DNA from: an uncultured Pelagibacteraceae bacterium
GTDB lineage: Bacteria > Pseudomonadota > Alphaproteobacteria > Pelagibacterales > Pelagibacteraceae
DNA length: 64,000 nucleotides
Direction: 5' to 3'
NCBI GenBank assembly: GCA_902594335.1
Contig: CACJLY010000002.1
Coordinates: 62,001-126,000 of the forward strand
In this document: positions 53,604 to 63,484 of the stretch, in pieces
Layout of the letters: each line of letters opens with the position of its first letter
How positions within the stretch are numbered: the first letter of the stretch is position 1
Position numbers and translations under genes: made by a program
The notes under the pieces: generated by a model
What the model saw: the letters and a program-made list of their open reading frames with translations, nothing else
The model's database searches: none
Told to the model about the DNA's origin: nothing

Positions 53604-54332
53604 TTAATTAATAAATTTAAAAAATCTACTTAATCTCAATATTTCAGTCCAATTCCAAAATTTAACAATACTTCCTACAAAAGGATCTGATGAAAAAAAT
53701 AATATTTGAGCTTTGCCCACAAGATTATTTTTATGGACATATCCAACTTCAGACAAAAATCTACTATCTTTTGAGCAATCTCTATTGTCTCCTAGAAAAA
53801 ATAAATGATCTTTTGGAACTAAGTATTTATCTGAATTAGCAAAAGTAATATCTGTTCTATAAGAAGCCAAATAAACTTTACCATTTGGGAGTTTTTCCTC
53901 AAATGTGTTAACTTTTATTTTTGATTTACCACAATAATTAGTGATATTTTTTGATTTAATTATTTTTAAAATTTGATTTCCATTGAGGTAAAGATCACCA
54001 TTAATAAATTGAATTGTATCGCCAGGTAGACCAATAACACGCTTTATATAGTCAGTTCTATTATCTGCTGGAGTTTTAAAAACAGCTACATCACCTCTAT
54101 CAGGATTATCGGTAAAAATACGATTTTTAAAAATGGGTGGGCTAAATGGGAATGAATGTTTACTATAACCATATGAAAATTTAGTTACAAAAAGTCTGTC
54201 TCCAACTAATAAATTTGGTTCCATTGACGAAGATGGAATATAAAAAGGTTGCAGCAATATAGATCTAATTACAACTGCAATAATAAGAGCATAAATTATA
54301 GTTTTAATATTATCTATTATTATTTTTTTCAT
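53604..54332 (-). CDS. lepB: Signal peptidase I
   Basis: Inner-membrane serine/lysine protease that removes signal peptides. One N-terminal membrane helix, catalytic Ser in IPSSSMEPNLLVGD, catalytic Lys in DYIKRVIGLPGD, and FFLGDNRDCSKDSR. 242 residues. Four-base overlap with acpS. Confidence 0.96.
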   Translation of the reverse strand: MKKIIIDNIKTIIYALIIAVVIRSILLQPFYIPSSSMEPNLLVGDRLFVTKFSYGYSKHSFPFSPPIFKNRIFTDNPDRGDVAVFKTPADNRTDYIKRVIGLPGDTIQFINGDLYLNGNQILKIIKSKNITNYCGKSKIKVNTFEEKLPNGKVYLASYRTDITFANSDKYLVPKDHLFFLGDNRDCSKDSRFLSEVGYVHKNNLVGKAQILFFSSDPFVGSIVKFWNWTEILRLSRFFKFIN

Positions 54333-54718
54333 TTTTTTTTATCTATAACCACAAAAGCTATTGAATAATCCTTTTCATCTGAAAGAGATAAAAAAACTTT
54401 ATAGTTTTGTATTTTAAATTTTTTTTTTAGAAAATTATTTAATTTTTTTGATAACGAAATATACGGTTTTCCATTACTGTAATTCCTGATTTCAATATCT
54501 ATAAAATTAATATCAGATCTAAAGCCAGTTCCAATTGCTTTAACAAATGCCTCTTTTGCTGCAAATCTTTTTGCGTAAAAATTAATTTTATTTTTGAATT
54601 TTTTTCCTTGTTTAATTTCTTTTTTAGTAAAAATTCTATTTAAAAAACCTTTAATTTTTAAAGAACTACTAATTCTTCTGTTTTTGATAATATCAACTCC
54701 ATTGCCTATTATATCCAT
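54329..54718 (-). CDS. acpS: Holo-[acyl-carrier-protein] synthase
   Basis: Transfers phosphopantetheine from CoA to ACP. IIGNGVDIIKNRRI at the N-terminus with the metal Asp, RFAAKEAFVKAIGTG with the second acidic ligand, and a final SLSDEKDYSIAFVVI. 129 residues. It overlaps pdxJ by one base and lepB by four. Confidence 0.95.
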   Translation of the reverse strand: MDIIGNGVDIIKNRRISSSLKIKGFLNRIFTKKEIKQGKKFKNKINFYAKRFAAKEAFVKAIGTGFRSDINFIDIEIRNYSNGKPYISLSKKLNNFLKKKFKIQNYKVFLSLSDEKDYSIAFVVIDKKK

Positions 54719-55437
54719 TATTTTAATATTTTCATAAATTGTTTAACTACTTTTGAAATGCCATGCGAAACAGACTCTCCAATAATGAAATGTCCTATAT
54801 TAAATTCTTCAATTTGTTTTATCTTGTTAAGTATTTTAGTCGTCTTGTAATCCATTCCATGACCAGCGTGGACTTCTAGGCCTATATTTTTTGCGTAAGA
54901 GGCACATTTTTTAATTTTTTTTAGTTCATCAGAATAATTTTTTTTCTGTTTTATTTGATTTGAAATTTTACCAGTATGTATTTCTACACATTTGCTTCCT
55001 AAGATTTTTGATAATTTTATGTCTTGCAAAGATGGATTAATAAATAAGCTAGTTCTAATGTCATTTTTATTAAATACATTTAATATTTTTTTGATTTTAT
55101 TCTTATTTTTTTTTAAATCTAAACCACCTTCTGTAGTAATTTCATTTCTTTTTTCAGGAACAAGACAAATGAAGGAAGGCTTATTTTTAAGTGCAATATT
55201 AATCATTTTTGGGTCAGAAGCTATTTCTAAGTTAATAGGGATTAATTTATTAGATGTGAGGATTTTTAAATCATTATCTTTAATGTGCCTTCTATCCTCT
55301 CTTAAATGAACAGTAATAGAGTCTGCTCCAGATTTTAAAGCATCCAAAGCCACAGTGTAAGGATCTGGATGTTTTTCACCTCTTGCATTTCTCAAAGTTG
55401 CAACATGATCTATATTAACCCCTAGTCTCTTTTTCAT
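54718..55437 (-). CDS. pdxJ: Pyridoxine 5'-phosphate synthase
   Basis: Final step of DXP-dependent vitamin B6 synthesis. GVNIDHVATLRNARGEKHPDP, HLREDRRHI, NLEIA, GLEVHAGHGMDYKT and NIGHFIIGESV are all diagnostic. 239 residues. Four-base overlap with pyrE and one base with acpS. Confidence 0.97.
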   Translation of the reverse strand: MKKRLGVNIDHVATLRNARGEKHPDPYTVALDALKSGADSITVHLREDRRHIKDNDLKILTSNKLIPINLEIASDPKMINIALKNKPSFICLVPEKRNEITTEGGLDLKKNKNKIKKILNVFNKNDIRTSLFINPSLQDIKLSKILGSKCVEIHTGKISNQIKQKKNYSDELKKIKKCASYAKNIGLEVHAGHGMDYKTTKILNKIKQIEEFNIGHFIIGESVSHGISKVVKQFMKILK

Positions 55438-56024
55438 TTTAAAAATCGACTTCCAGGTTTGGTTATTGGTATTTTTTTCAAACTTATAGGTATATTTTTT
55501 TCTTTAAAAGTTGGAATATTTAATTTTATCTGTGAAATAATTTTTTTTCTTTTTATTTTTAAAGTTTGCTTGTCGGATCTATCTATTAAGCAAGCAAATC
55601 CAAGTAGAATTGCACTAGATCTTTTTATTAATTTTGCACACTCTAAACTAGATTTTCCTGTAGTGATGACATCTTCAATAATTAGAACTCTTGATTTTTT
55701 TTTTATATTAAACCCTCTTCTTAATTTAAAATTTCCATCGACACGCTCACAAAAAATTGTTTCTTTTTTTAAAACTCTGCCAATTTCATAACCAATTACA
55801 ATTCCACCCATTGCCGGTGAAAGAATTAAATCAATATTTTTAAAAGTTTTTTTTATTTTACTTGCTAAAGATTTTGTAAATTTTTCACATTTATTTGGAA
55901 AGCTTAGTAATTTTGCACATTGTACATAAGAAGGTGAATGTAGCCCAGACGATAATACAAAATGACCGTCTAACAAAGCATTAGTTTTTCTTAAAACTGC
56001 TAAAGAGTTTTTTAAAGAAAGCAT
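55434..56024 (-). CDS. pyrE: Orotate phosphoribosyltransferase
   Basis: Pyrimidine synthesis enzyme. PRPP-binding motif VLIIEDVITTGKSSLE near residue 110, SGLHSPSYVQCAKLL at the N-terminus and AMGGIVIGYEIGR are typical. 196 residues. The start lies 44 bases inside the end of the RSH gene, an unusually long overlap; no better internal start is evident. Confidence 0.92.
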   Translation of the reverse strand: MLSLKNSLAVLRKTNALLDGHFVLSSGLHSPSYVQCAKLLSFPNKCEKFTKSLASKIKKTFKNIDLILSPAMGGIVIGYEIGRVLKKETIFCERVDGNFKLRRGFNIKKKSRVLIIEDVITTGKSSLECAKLIKRSSAILLGFACLIDRSDKQTLKIKRKKIISQIKLNIPTFKEKNIPISLKKIPITKPGSRFLK

Positions 56025-57723
56025 ATTTTTTATTTTTGTGTCTAATAATTTTAAATTTATATTCTTTTTGTTTTAGTTCACTTATCAATTTTGTAAAGTT
56101 CTTAAGGTCATGTATGATTAAATTAAATTTAAAATTAATCCTTCCATTGAGTTTTTCTACCATTTCTACACTTGAAATATTAACAAAGTTTTCACCAATC
56201 ATTGTTGTTACATCACCCATTTTTCCAGGTTCGTCTGGAAGGGAAATCCAAAGAGTAGTATTATATCTTTTTTCCTTAATCGGTTTACTATTTTCTCGGT
56301 ATTGCCAATAACGTCTAATTGCAGCTCGTGCTTTTCCTGTTTTTGTGCTTGTTAACCAATGTAATGAAGGGGAAGCTTTTTTTGAGGTGATAATCTTAAC
56401 CACATCACCATTTCTTAATATAGATTGTAAAGCACTTTCGTTTCCGTTTATTTCGCAACCTACTGCGGCATCTCCAATTTGAGTATGAACTGCATAAGCA
56501 AAATCTATCGGTGTAGCATTTTTAGGTAATTTTATAATTGATCCTTTTGGCGTAAAGCAAAAAGCATTTTCTTGGAACATTTGAAGTTTTGTATATTCAT
56601 AGCTATCATCTGGATTCTCGTTTTTATCTATAATCTCTACTAAATCTGCTAACCAATCATACTCCTTCCATGTCAATGAATTAAATTTTTCTGATGATTT
56701 ATATTTCCAGTGAGATGCAATACCTCTTTCTGCGAACTCATGCATTTGCTTTGTTCTTAATTGAATTTCAATTGGTCTTTTATTAGGTCCTATAATAGCT
56801 GTATGTAATGATTGATATTTATTGATTTTAGGTGATGAAATATAATCTTTAAATTTACCTGGTATACAATTCCATTTACTATGGAAAACTCCTAAAGCTT
56901 TATAACAATCTTCAATATTATCTAAAATAATTCTAAAACCAATTATATCGGTTATTTGTTCAAGAGAAGTTCTTTTTTTTTGAATTTTTCTCCAAATTGA
57001 GAAAGGAGTTTTCTCTCTTCCAACTATTTTTGGTTCTATATTTTTGACTTTAAGTATTTCAAAAAACTCATCAGAAATATTATTAAAGTTAATAAGATTA
57101 TTTTCTTTAATTTTATCTAATCTATCTTTTATCAATTTTCTTGCATCTTCATTTAAAACTTCAAAAGAAAGGTCTTCTAATTCATCTCTTATACGATGCA
57201 TACCCATCCTATCTGCAAGTGGTGCATAAATTTCCATAGTTTCTTTTGCTTTTCTAATTTGCTTTTCTTTTTCAACAACTTTGATGGTTCGCATATTGTG
57301 TAGTCTATCTGCAAGTTTAACTAGTAAAACTCTAATATCTTTCGAAGTTGCTAATATTAATTTTCTAAAATTTTCTGCTTTAGAGTTTGATATTGCCTGA
57401 TTTTCAAACTCTGAAATTTTTGTTACACCATCAACTAAATCAGCAACTTCTTTTCCAAATTCTGCTTCTATTGTGTTATAAGTTGCATGAGTATCTTCTA
57501 TTGTGTCATGAAGTAAACCAGTTGCTATAGTTGCACTATCCAGTTTTAGTTCAGTTAAAATATTTGCTACTGCAATTGGATGAATGATATACGGAGAGCC
57601 TTCATCTCTTTTTTGCTTTTCATGAGCCTTTAAAGCAAAATCATAGGCTTTTGACAAAGTTTCTGGATTAAGAAACTTGTTATAATTTTTTACCTTATTA
57701 ATTAATTCTTCAGATTTAAGCAT
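55981..57723 (-). CDS. Bifunctional (p)ppGpp synthetase/hydrolase (short RSH)
   Basis: Stringent-response alarmone enzyme. Hydrolase HD motif in HPIAVANIL / LLHDTIEDT, synthetase motifs KFKDYISSPKINKYQSLHT and EIQLRTKQMHEFAERG, TGS domain (IIKLPKNATPIDFAYAVHT), and a C-terminal ACT domain (LPDEPGKMGDVTTMIG). At 580 residues it is much shorter than usual (about 700-750): only about 40 residues separate TGS from ACT, so the helical and zinc-finger regulatory part seems deleted. Both catalytic sites appear intact. RelA/SpoT naming avoided because it is bifunctional. Confidence 0.93.
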   Translation of the reverse strand: MLKSEELINKVKNYNKFLNPETLSKAYDFALKAHEKQKRDEGSPYIIHPIAVANILTELKLDSATIATGLLHDTIEDTHATYNTIEAEFGKEVADLVDGVTKISEFENQAISNSKAENFRKLILATSKDIRVLLVKLADRLHNMRTIKVVEKEKQIRKAKETMEIYAPLADRMGMHRIRDELEDLSFEVLNEDARKLIKDRLDKIKENNLINFNNISDEFFEILKVKNIEPKIVGREKTPFSIWRKIQKKRTSLEQITDIIGFRIILDNIEDCYKALGVFHSKWNCIPGKFKDYISSPKINKYQSLHTAIIGPNKRPIEIQLRTKQMHEFAERGIASHWKYKSSEKFNSLTWKEYDWLADLVEIIDKNENPDDSYEYTKLQMFQENAFCFTPKGSIIKLPKNATPIDFAYAVHTQIGDAAVGCEINGNESALQSILRNGDVVKIITSKKASPSLHWLTSTKTGKARAAIRRYWQYRENSKPIKEKRYNTTLWISLPDEPGKMGDVTTMIGENFVNISSVEMVEKLNGRINFKFNLIIHDLKNFTKLISELKQKEYKFKIIRHKNKKYAFFKKLFSSFKKN

Positions 57724-57739
57724 TATTGTTTATATCATT

Positions 57740-58270
57740 TTATTGAGCAATTTTAATACCCAATAACTGATCTGAGGTTAAATTTGACATTAAAATGACT
57801 ATATTTTTATTAAGTCTAGGGTGAACCCAATTTTTATCTAACTCATATAAAGGAAACAGAACAAAATTTCTATTATGCATTCTTTTATGAGGAGTATTTA
57901 GTTTATGTTTTCCGAGTTTTCTATGGACTATTTCTCCATTATAATCAATTATATCAATATCACAAACTCTTGGATGATTTCTTTTTGACTTAGTTCTACC
58001 TAATTTTTTTTCAATTATTTTAATTTTTAAAAATAATTCGGTAATATTTAATTTTGTCTCAACCTGTACGATGGCATTAATAAAATTTGGATAATTTTCA
58101 TTTGGCCAAGATTTTGTGCTATAAAATTTTGATCTTTTCTTTATAAAAATTCCCTCCTTTTGGATTAAATCTATACTGTTATTTAGATTATTTTTCTTAT
58201 CTCCTAAATTAGAACCTAATGCCAGATATACTAAATTAACTTGATTTTCTAATATATCTTGCTTTTTCAC
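57740..58270 (-). CDS. folK: 2-amino-4-hydroxy-6-hydroxymethyldihydropteridine pyrophosphokinase
   Basis: Folate pathway kinase. [16 protein letters not shown] opening, [36 protein letters not shown] (metal Asp pair) and [21 protein letters not shown] motifs. 176 residues. The first 12 codons overlap the smpB end by 35 bases; these codons are not conserved-looking, and a downstream non-ATG start is possible. Confidence 0.93.
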   Translation of the reverse strand: MKKQDILENQVNLVYLALGSNLGDKKNNLNNSIDLIQKEGIFIKKRSKFYSTKSWPNENYPNFINAIVQVETKLNITELFLKIKIIEKKLGRTKSKRNHPRVCDIDIIDYNGEIVHRKLGKHKLNTPHKRMHNRNFVLFPLYELDKNWVHPRLNKNIVILMSNLTSDQLLGIKIAQ

Positions 58271-58706
58271 GGTTCCAATCTCTTGTTTTTTTTGTCAATC
58301 TTTTATCAAATTGTTTTTTACCTTTGGCTACTGCGATTTCTAATTTTGCCTTCCCTTTTTTGAAATACATTTTTGTTGGTACAATAGTTAAACCGTCTTC
58401 ATGAATTCTACCAATGATTTTATTAATTTCTCTTTTATTCAATAAAAGCTTCCTATCAGAGTAAGGATTATGGTTTGAATAACTAGCTTGTTTATAAATA
58501 GGTATATGAGAATTAATCAAAAAAATTTCTCCATCTTTATCTACAGCATAAGAATCTGCGATATTAATTTTACCTGATCGTACAGATTTTATTTCAGAAC
58601 CTCTTAAAACAATACCTGCTTCAAATATCTCTTTAAAAAAATAATTAAAAGATGCCTTTCTATTAATTGTTATAATTTTTAAACCAGAAAAGGTTTTTTT
58701 ATTCAT
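58236..58706 (-). CDS. smpB: SsrA-binding protein SmpB
   Basis: tmRNA partner in trans-translation. Key segments: [53 protein letters not shown] and a basic tail. 156 residues. The tmRNA gene itself was not found in this window. Eight-base overlap with dapA. Confidence 0.96.
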   Translation of the reverse strand: MNKKTFSGLKIITINRKASFNYFFKEIFEAGIVLRGSEIKSVRSGKINIADSYAVDKDGEIFLINSHIPIYKQASYSNHNPYSDRKLLLNKREINKIIGRIHEDGLTIVPTKMYFKKGKAKLEIAVAKGKKQFDKRLTKKTRDWNREKARYIRKSS

Positions 58707-59586
58707 TAATTAATTCAGCAGATATGAGAGCTTTTTTTACCTCAGCTTTTGTCTCATCTAAAACTGTTACTAAAGGTAATCTCACATTATCATCACATAG
58801 ACCAATCAATTTGGCCGCATATTTAACTGGTGATGGGTTGCTCTCAATAAATAAAGATTTATGAACAGGTTGAAGTTTTTTATCTATCTCCTCAGCTTTT
58901 TCTTGGTCATTTTTATCTTGCGATTTTGAAAATTTTTGCATATCAGAACACATTTTAGGAGCTATGTTGGCTGTAACAGAAATACACCCTACGCCCCCTC
59001 TTTTATTATATTCATAAGCAAGTCCGTCTTCTCCTGTTAGCTGGATAAATTCTTTTCCAATTTTTTTGAAAGTCTCATCTACTCTATTCAAATCACCAGT
59101 TGCATCCTTCACTCCAACTATGTTCTTCAGCTCAAATAACCTTGCCATAGTATCTACCGTCATATCAATAACTGATCTGCCAGGAATATTATAAATTATG
59201 ATTGGTATGCTGCATTTGTCATTTATAGCCTTGTAATGCTGATATAAGCCCTCCTGAGTGGGTTTGTTATAATATGGTGTTACTATTAACGATCCATCTG
59301 CCCCAGCCTTTTCAGCGTGCTGTGTGAGTGATATAGCTTCTGATGTAGAGTTTGATCCTGTGCCTGCAATTACTGGAATTTTCCCTTTAGCTTCTTGTAT
59401 GCATAACTCTATAACTTTTTCATGTTCTTTATGCGAGAGAGTTGGAGACTCGCCTGTTGTACCTGCTGGTACAAGTCCATTTGTTCCATTTTCTAAATGA
59501 AAATTAATAATTTTTATATAAGTTTCTTCATCAAGACTATTGCCTTTAAATGGTGTTACTAAAGCTACATTTGAACCTTTAAACAT
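58699..59586 (-). CDS. dapA: 4-hydroxy-tetrahydrodipicolinate synthase
   Basis: Condenses pyruvate with aspartate semialdehyde for lysine and peptidoglycan DAP synthesis. [51 protein letters not shown] (catalytic Tyr) and [10 protein letters not shown] (Schiff-base Lys). 295 residues. First gene of the smpB-folK series; divergent from slt with 26 bases between starts. Confidence 0.97.
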   Translation of the reverse strand: MFKGSNVALVTPFKGNSLDEETYIKIINFHLENGTNGLVPAGTTGESPTLSHKEHEKVIELCIQEAKGKIPVIAGTGSNSTSEAISLTQHAEKAGADGSLIVTPYYNKPTQEGLYQHYKAINDKCSIPIIIYNIPGRSVIDMTVDTMARLFELKNIVGVKDATGDLNRVDETFKKIGKEFIQLTGEDGLAYEYNKRGGVGCISVTANIAPKMCSDMQKFSKSQDKNDQEKAEEIDKKLQPVHKSLFIESNPSPVKYAAKLIGLCDDNVRLPLVTVLDETKAEVKKALISAELINE

Positions 59587-59612
59587 AAATATTTATATCA
59601 TAAGTTATTAAA

Positions 59613-61799
59613 ATGATTTTTAGAAAATCTAAATTACTACTAACAATTATATTTTTTTTAAGCTTTTTTCAATCATCATATTCAAATGAAATAATAATAC
59701 CTAAGAAAAAACCTGAGTTTAAAAGTCAAGTAGTAGTTCCTCCCCTTAAACCTGGAACATTTAATGAAAAACAAAGTTTGAAGGATGATAAAGATTTACC
59801 TAAAGAGATCTTTGGAATTTTGTTACCCCTTAAAAAGCCTCTTATTGTAAAAAAACAATCGTTAAGAACTGTTAAAAAAACTAGATATTATAGTGAAAGA
59901 GATTTTGAATTTGCAAAACAAGCAATTAGATTTATGGAAAAATCTAATTGGAAAGATGCAAAAAATACTGCAAAAAAAGCAAGGGCCAAATCAATATATG
60001 ACTTTATAGAGTGGAGACATCTACTTACATCGGGAAATAAAGCAACCTTTTCTGAATATAAAAGATTTATCGAAAGAGTTAAAGATTATCCAAGATTTGA
60101 TAGAATTAAATATCTTGGTGAACACAAAATAAATTTACAAAACTATTCTCCAACAGAAATAATTAAATGGTTTCAAAGTAATGAACCATTAAGTGGATAT
60201 GGTAAAATGATGTTGGGTGAGAGTTTAATTAAAACTGGAAAGTCTGGTGATGGGATAAGATTAATAAAAGAAGGTTTTATAAGTGCAGATTTAAATACAA
60301 ATAATTTAAAATATTTCAGAAAAAAATTTAAAAATATTCTAGATACTTCTGATTATATAAATAGAGCAGATTACTATGCTTGGGAGGGTAAACATTGGGA
60401 TCTTAAAAGGGTTATTAGATATCTGCCTATTGAGTATCAATTACTTTATACTGCAAGGCAAATACTAATAAGTAGAGGATATGGGGTTGATGAAGCGATC
60501 AAAAAAGTACCAAAAAAATTTAAGAATGATGCTGGTTTAAATTATGATCGATTAAAATGGAGAAGAAAAAAAGGACGTGTAGATAGTTCATTAGAAATTT
60601 TAAATAAAATAAAAAACACTGAAGAATATTTAGTAAGACCAGATAAATGGTGGAAAGAAAGGTCAATAATTGGAAGATCTTTAATTTATAAAAAAAAATA
60701 TAAAACGGCATATAGGATTGTTTCAAGTCACGCAATGACAGAAGGTCCAGACTATGCTGAAGCAGAATGGATGAGTGGATGGATAGCACTTAGTTTTTTA
60801 AAAGATGCTCTACAAGCAGAAAATCATTTTTTAAATTTTTACAAAAATGTTAGCTATCCAATTAGCTTATCTAGAGGTGCGTATTGGTTGGGAAAAACAT
60901 ATGAAAAAATTGGGGATATAGAAAGCTCAAATAAATGGTTCTTGGAGGGATCAAAATATTTAACAACCTACTATGGTCAACTCTCACATATGAAAGTAAA
61001 ACCTCAAGAGAAATTTGAACTAGATAAATTAATGTTTGTAGATGATGATTATGAACAAGAGTTTTACTCAAAAAAACTTGTCGCAATTGTTGATTTACTT
61101 GATTATTTAAATAAAGATAAATACACAAAACATATCTTAAGGTTTTTAGCAAATGATAATGTAGAAAAAGGCAGTGAGGCTTTAGCTGCTAAATTAGCTT
61201 CTGATATATCACGTTTTGATTTTGCTATACAAGTCTCTAAAATTGCCTCATATCAAAAAAGATTTCACAACCAATTTAATTATCCAATAATGAGTGTACC
61301 AAAATTTGTTGGTGGAAGAAAAATTCCTGATCCAGCATTAATATTATCTATTATCAGACAAGAAAGTGAATTTGATACCTCTGCTAGGAGTAGAGTTGGA
61401 GCTCAAGGATTAATGCAACTTATGCCTTATACGGCTAAGACTGTATCGAAACAAGCTAAGTTAGGATACTCGAAGTCTAAATTAACGACTGACCCCGAAT
61501 ATAATATTAATTTAGGATCTCATTATATTGCTGGTTTAATCAATCAGTATAAAGGATCCTACCCTTTTGCTACAGCCGCTTATAATGCTGGGCCTAAGAG
61601 AGTAAAGTATTGGAAAAAAATTAATAAGGATCCTCAAAAAAAACAGATTGACTATGTTGATTGGGTTGAGCTTATTAAATTTAAAGAAACTAGAAATTAC
61701 GTGCAAAGAGTTTTAGAAAATTACAACGTTTACAGGTACATTTTGTCTCAAAAGCCAATTTATCTAAAAGATTTCTTTAAAAATCAGAACCTTTATTAA
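59613..61799 (+). CDS. slt: Soluble lytic murein transglycosylase (Slt family)
   Basis: Periplasmic GH23 enzyme. A signal peptide (to about residue 24) is followed by a Pro/Lys-rich linker, a long superhelical alpha domain, and a C-terminal catalytic domain: IIRQESEFDTSARSRVGAQGLMQLMP carries the catalytic Glu and the GAQGLMQLMP motif (written here as overlapping family motifs), and AAYNAGPKRV is the third motif. 728 residues. Adjacent to dapA as in other alphaproteobacteria. Confidence 0.94.
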   Translation: MIFRKSKLLLTIIFFLSFFQSSYSNEIIIPKKKPEFKSQVVVPPLKPGTFNEKQSLKDDKDLPKEIFGILLPLKKPLIVKKQSLRTVKKTRYYSERDFEFAKQAIRFMEKSNWKDAKNTAKKARAKSIYDFIEWRHLLTSGNKATFSEYKRFIERVKDYPRFDRIKYLGEHKINLQNYSPTEIIKWFQSNEPLSGYGKMMLGESLIKTGKSGDGIRLIKEGFISADLNTNNLKYFRKKFKNILDTSDYINRADYYAWEGKHWDLKRVIRYLPIEYQLLYTARQILISRGYGVDEAIKKVPKKFKNDAGLNYDRLKWRRKKGRVDSSLEILNKIKNTEEYLVRPDKWWKERSIIGRSLIYKKKYKTAYRIVSSHAMTEGPDYAEAEWMSGWIALSFLKDALQAENHFLNFYKNVSYPISLSRGAYWLGKTYEKIGDIESSNKWFLEGSKYLTTYYGQLSHMKVKPQEKFELDKLMFVDDDYEQEFYSKKLVAIVDLLDYLNKDKYTKHILRFLANDNVEKGSEALAAKLASDISRFDFAIQVSKIASYQKRFHNQFNYPIMSVPKFVGGRKIPDPALILSIIRQESEFDTSARSRVGAQGLMQLMPYTAKTVSKQAKLGYSKSKLTTDPEYNINLGSHYIAGLINQYKGSYPFATAAYNAGPKRVKYWKKINKDPQKKQIDYVDWVELIKFKETRNYVQRVLENYNVYRYILSQKPIYLKDFFKNQNLY

Positions 61800-61800
61800 A

Positions 61801-61891
61801 TGGCGGAAGAGAAGGGATTCGAACCCTTGGAAGGATTGCTCCTTCGGCAATTTAGCAAACTGCTGGTTTAAGCCAACTCACCCACTCTTCC
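61801..61891 (-). tRNA. tRNA-Ser (anticodon GCU)
   Basis: A 91-base type II tRNA: acceptor GGAAGAG/CTCTTCC, D arm GGTGAGTTGGCTTAAACC, anticodon stem GCAGT/ATTGC with loop TTGCTAA (anticodon GCU, reads AGY), long variable arm GAAGGAGCAATCCTTC, T loop TTCGAAT, discriminator G and encoded CCA. The long variable arm could suggest tRNA-Leu, but the anticodon is serine. Confidence 0.96.
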
Positions 61892-61908
61892 GTTGATACA
61901 TGTGTAAC

Positions 61909-61935
61909 TTGAAATCATTGAATATTCAATATTAA
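61909..61935 (+). promoter_or_regulatory. Palindrome and candidate promoter upstream of soxB
   Basis: ATTGAATATTCAAT (61917-61930) is a perfect 14-base palindrome. It lies between TTGAAA (61909-61914) and TATTAA (61930-61935), a promoter-like pair with a short 15-base spacer. It may be an operator for the sarcosine oxidase operon. AT-rich palindromes arise easily by chance. Confidence 0.3.
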
Positions 61936-61955
61936 TCAAGTAATTTCTTGCAAAT

Positions 61956-63209
61956 ATGAAAAACAAATATTCAATTTTTTCACTGATAAAAAATGCTTTT
62001 TCGCAGCATGAAAACTGGAAACAAGCCTGGGGCAATCCTGAGCCTAGAAAAGAATATGAAGCAGTAATTGTTGGAGGTGGTGGGCATGGATTAGCAACAG
62101 CTTACTATCTTGCAAAAAAACATAACATGAAAAATATTGCGGTTTTAGAAAAAGGTTGGATTGGTGGAGGTAATACCGGGAGAAATACAACAATCATAAG
62201 ATCAAATTATTTATGGGATGCTAGCGCTGGATTGTATGACCATGCTTTAAAAATTTGGGAAAATTTATCTCAAGAGTTAAATTATAATATAATGTTTAGT
62301 CAACGTGGAGTAATGAACTTAGCTCATAACCTTCAAGATGTTAGAGATTTAAAAAGAAGAACTCATGCAAATAGGTTAAATGGTATTGATGCTGTTTGGT
62401 TAGACACAAAACAAGTTAAGGAATTTTGTCCAATAATAAATATTTCTCAAGATATTAGATATCCTGTACTTGGTGGAACTTTACAAAGAAGAGCTGGAAC
62501 TGCAAGACATGATGCTGTTGCATGGGGTTATGCAAGAGGTGCAGATGCAATGGGTGTAGATATAATTCAAAATTGTGAAGTTAAAGGAATAAAAAGAAAT
62601 GGAGACCAAGTTGAAGGACTTGATACTACAAAAGGATTTATCAAAACAAAAAAAATTGGTGTAGTAGCCGCAGGTCATTCAAGTGTAATTGCTAATATGG
62701 CAGGCTTAAAATTACCACTTGAAAGTAAACCATTACAGGCATTAGTCTCAGAACCAGTCAAACCAATAATAGATACAGTTGTAATGTCTAATGCTGTCCA
62801 TGCATATGTTAGTCAATCTGATAAAGGTGAATTAGTAATTGGTGCTGGAACAGATGCTTACATATCTTATACACAAAGAGGAAGTCATGATGTAGTAGAA
62901 GGTACCTTAAAAGCTATATTAGAGCTGTACCCTATTTTTAGTAGAATGAAGATGTTAAGACAATGGGGTGGTATTGTTGATATTTGCCCGGATGCAAGTC
63001 CGATCATTAGCAAAACAAATATAAAAGGTCTTTATTTTAACTGTGGATGGGGAACAGGAGGATTTAAAGCAACGCCTGGATCTGGTGATTTATTTGCTCA
63101 CACAATTGCTAATGATGAGCCACATAAATTAAATGCAGCATTTAATCTTAACAGATTTGTAAGTGGAGATCTTGTTGATGAACATGGTGCAGCTGCTGTA
63201 GCACACTAA
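61956..63209 (+). CDS. soxB: Sarcosine oxidase beta subunit
   Basis: Flavoprotein subunit of heterotetrameric sarcosine oxidase, which demethylates sarcosine to glycine and feeds formaldehyde to tetrahydrofolate. FAD-binding [41 protein letters not shown] and a late [15 protein letters not shown] match SoxB; an [14 protein letters not shown] segment is also typical. 417 residues. First of soxB-soxD-soxA, with a one-base overlap to soxD. Central to glycine-betaine-derived carbon use in SAR11. Confidence 0.95.
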   Translation: MKNKYSIFSLIKNAFSQHENWKQAWGNPEPRKEYEAVIVGGGGHGLATAYYLAKKHNMKNIAVLEKGWIGGGNTGRNTTIIRSNYLWDASAGLYDHALKIWENLSQELNYNIMFSQRGVMNLAHNLQDVRDLKRRTHANRLNGIDAVWLDTKQVKEFCPIINISQDIRYPVLGGTLQRRAGTARHDAVAWGYARGADAMGVDIIQNCEVKGIKRNGDQVEGLDTTKGFIKTKKIGVVAAGHSSVIANMAGLKLPLESKPLQALVSEPVKPIIDTVVMSNAVHAYVSQSDKGELVIGAGTDAYISYTQRGSHDVVEGTLKAILELYPIFSRMKMLRQWGGIVDICPDASPIISKTNIKGLYFNCGWGTGGFKATPGSGDLFAHTIANDEPHKLNAAFNLNRFVSGDLVDEHGAAAVAH

Positions 63210-63484
63210 TGTTTGTAATAAATTGCCCGTATTGTGGAGAAAGAGACCAAAGTGAGTTTTCATGTGGTGGTGAAGCTCACATTGTAAGACCAAAACAACC
63301 TACAGAGCTAAGTGATGATGAATGGGCAGAATATTTATTTATGAGAAAGAATATTAAAGGTGTTCAGTTTGAAAGATGGAACCATGCTCATGGATGTAGA
63401 AAATGGTTTAATATGGTTAGGGATACATCAAATGATAAAATACATGCAGTTTACAAAATGGGTGAAAAACCTCCTGTAATTTAA
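63209..63484 (+). CDS. soxD: Sarcosine oxidase delta subunit
   Basis: 91-residue zinc-binding subunit: INCPYCGERDQSEFSCGGEAH and a later HAHGCRKWFNMVRDT supply the Cys/His zinc ligands typical of SoxD. It overlaps soxB by one base and ends directly before soxA. Confidence 0.94.
   Translation: MFVINCPYCGERDQSEFSCGGEAHIVRPKQPTELSDDEWAEYLFMRKNIKGVQFERWNHAHGCRKWFNMVRDTSNDKIHAVYKMGEKPPVI

Noticed and set aside
61801-61891. tRNA-Leu
   Set aside because: The long variable arm fits Leu or Ser, but the anticodon GCU assigns serine.
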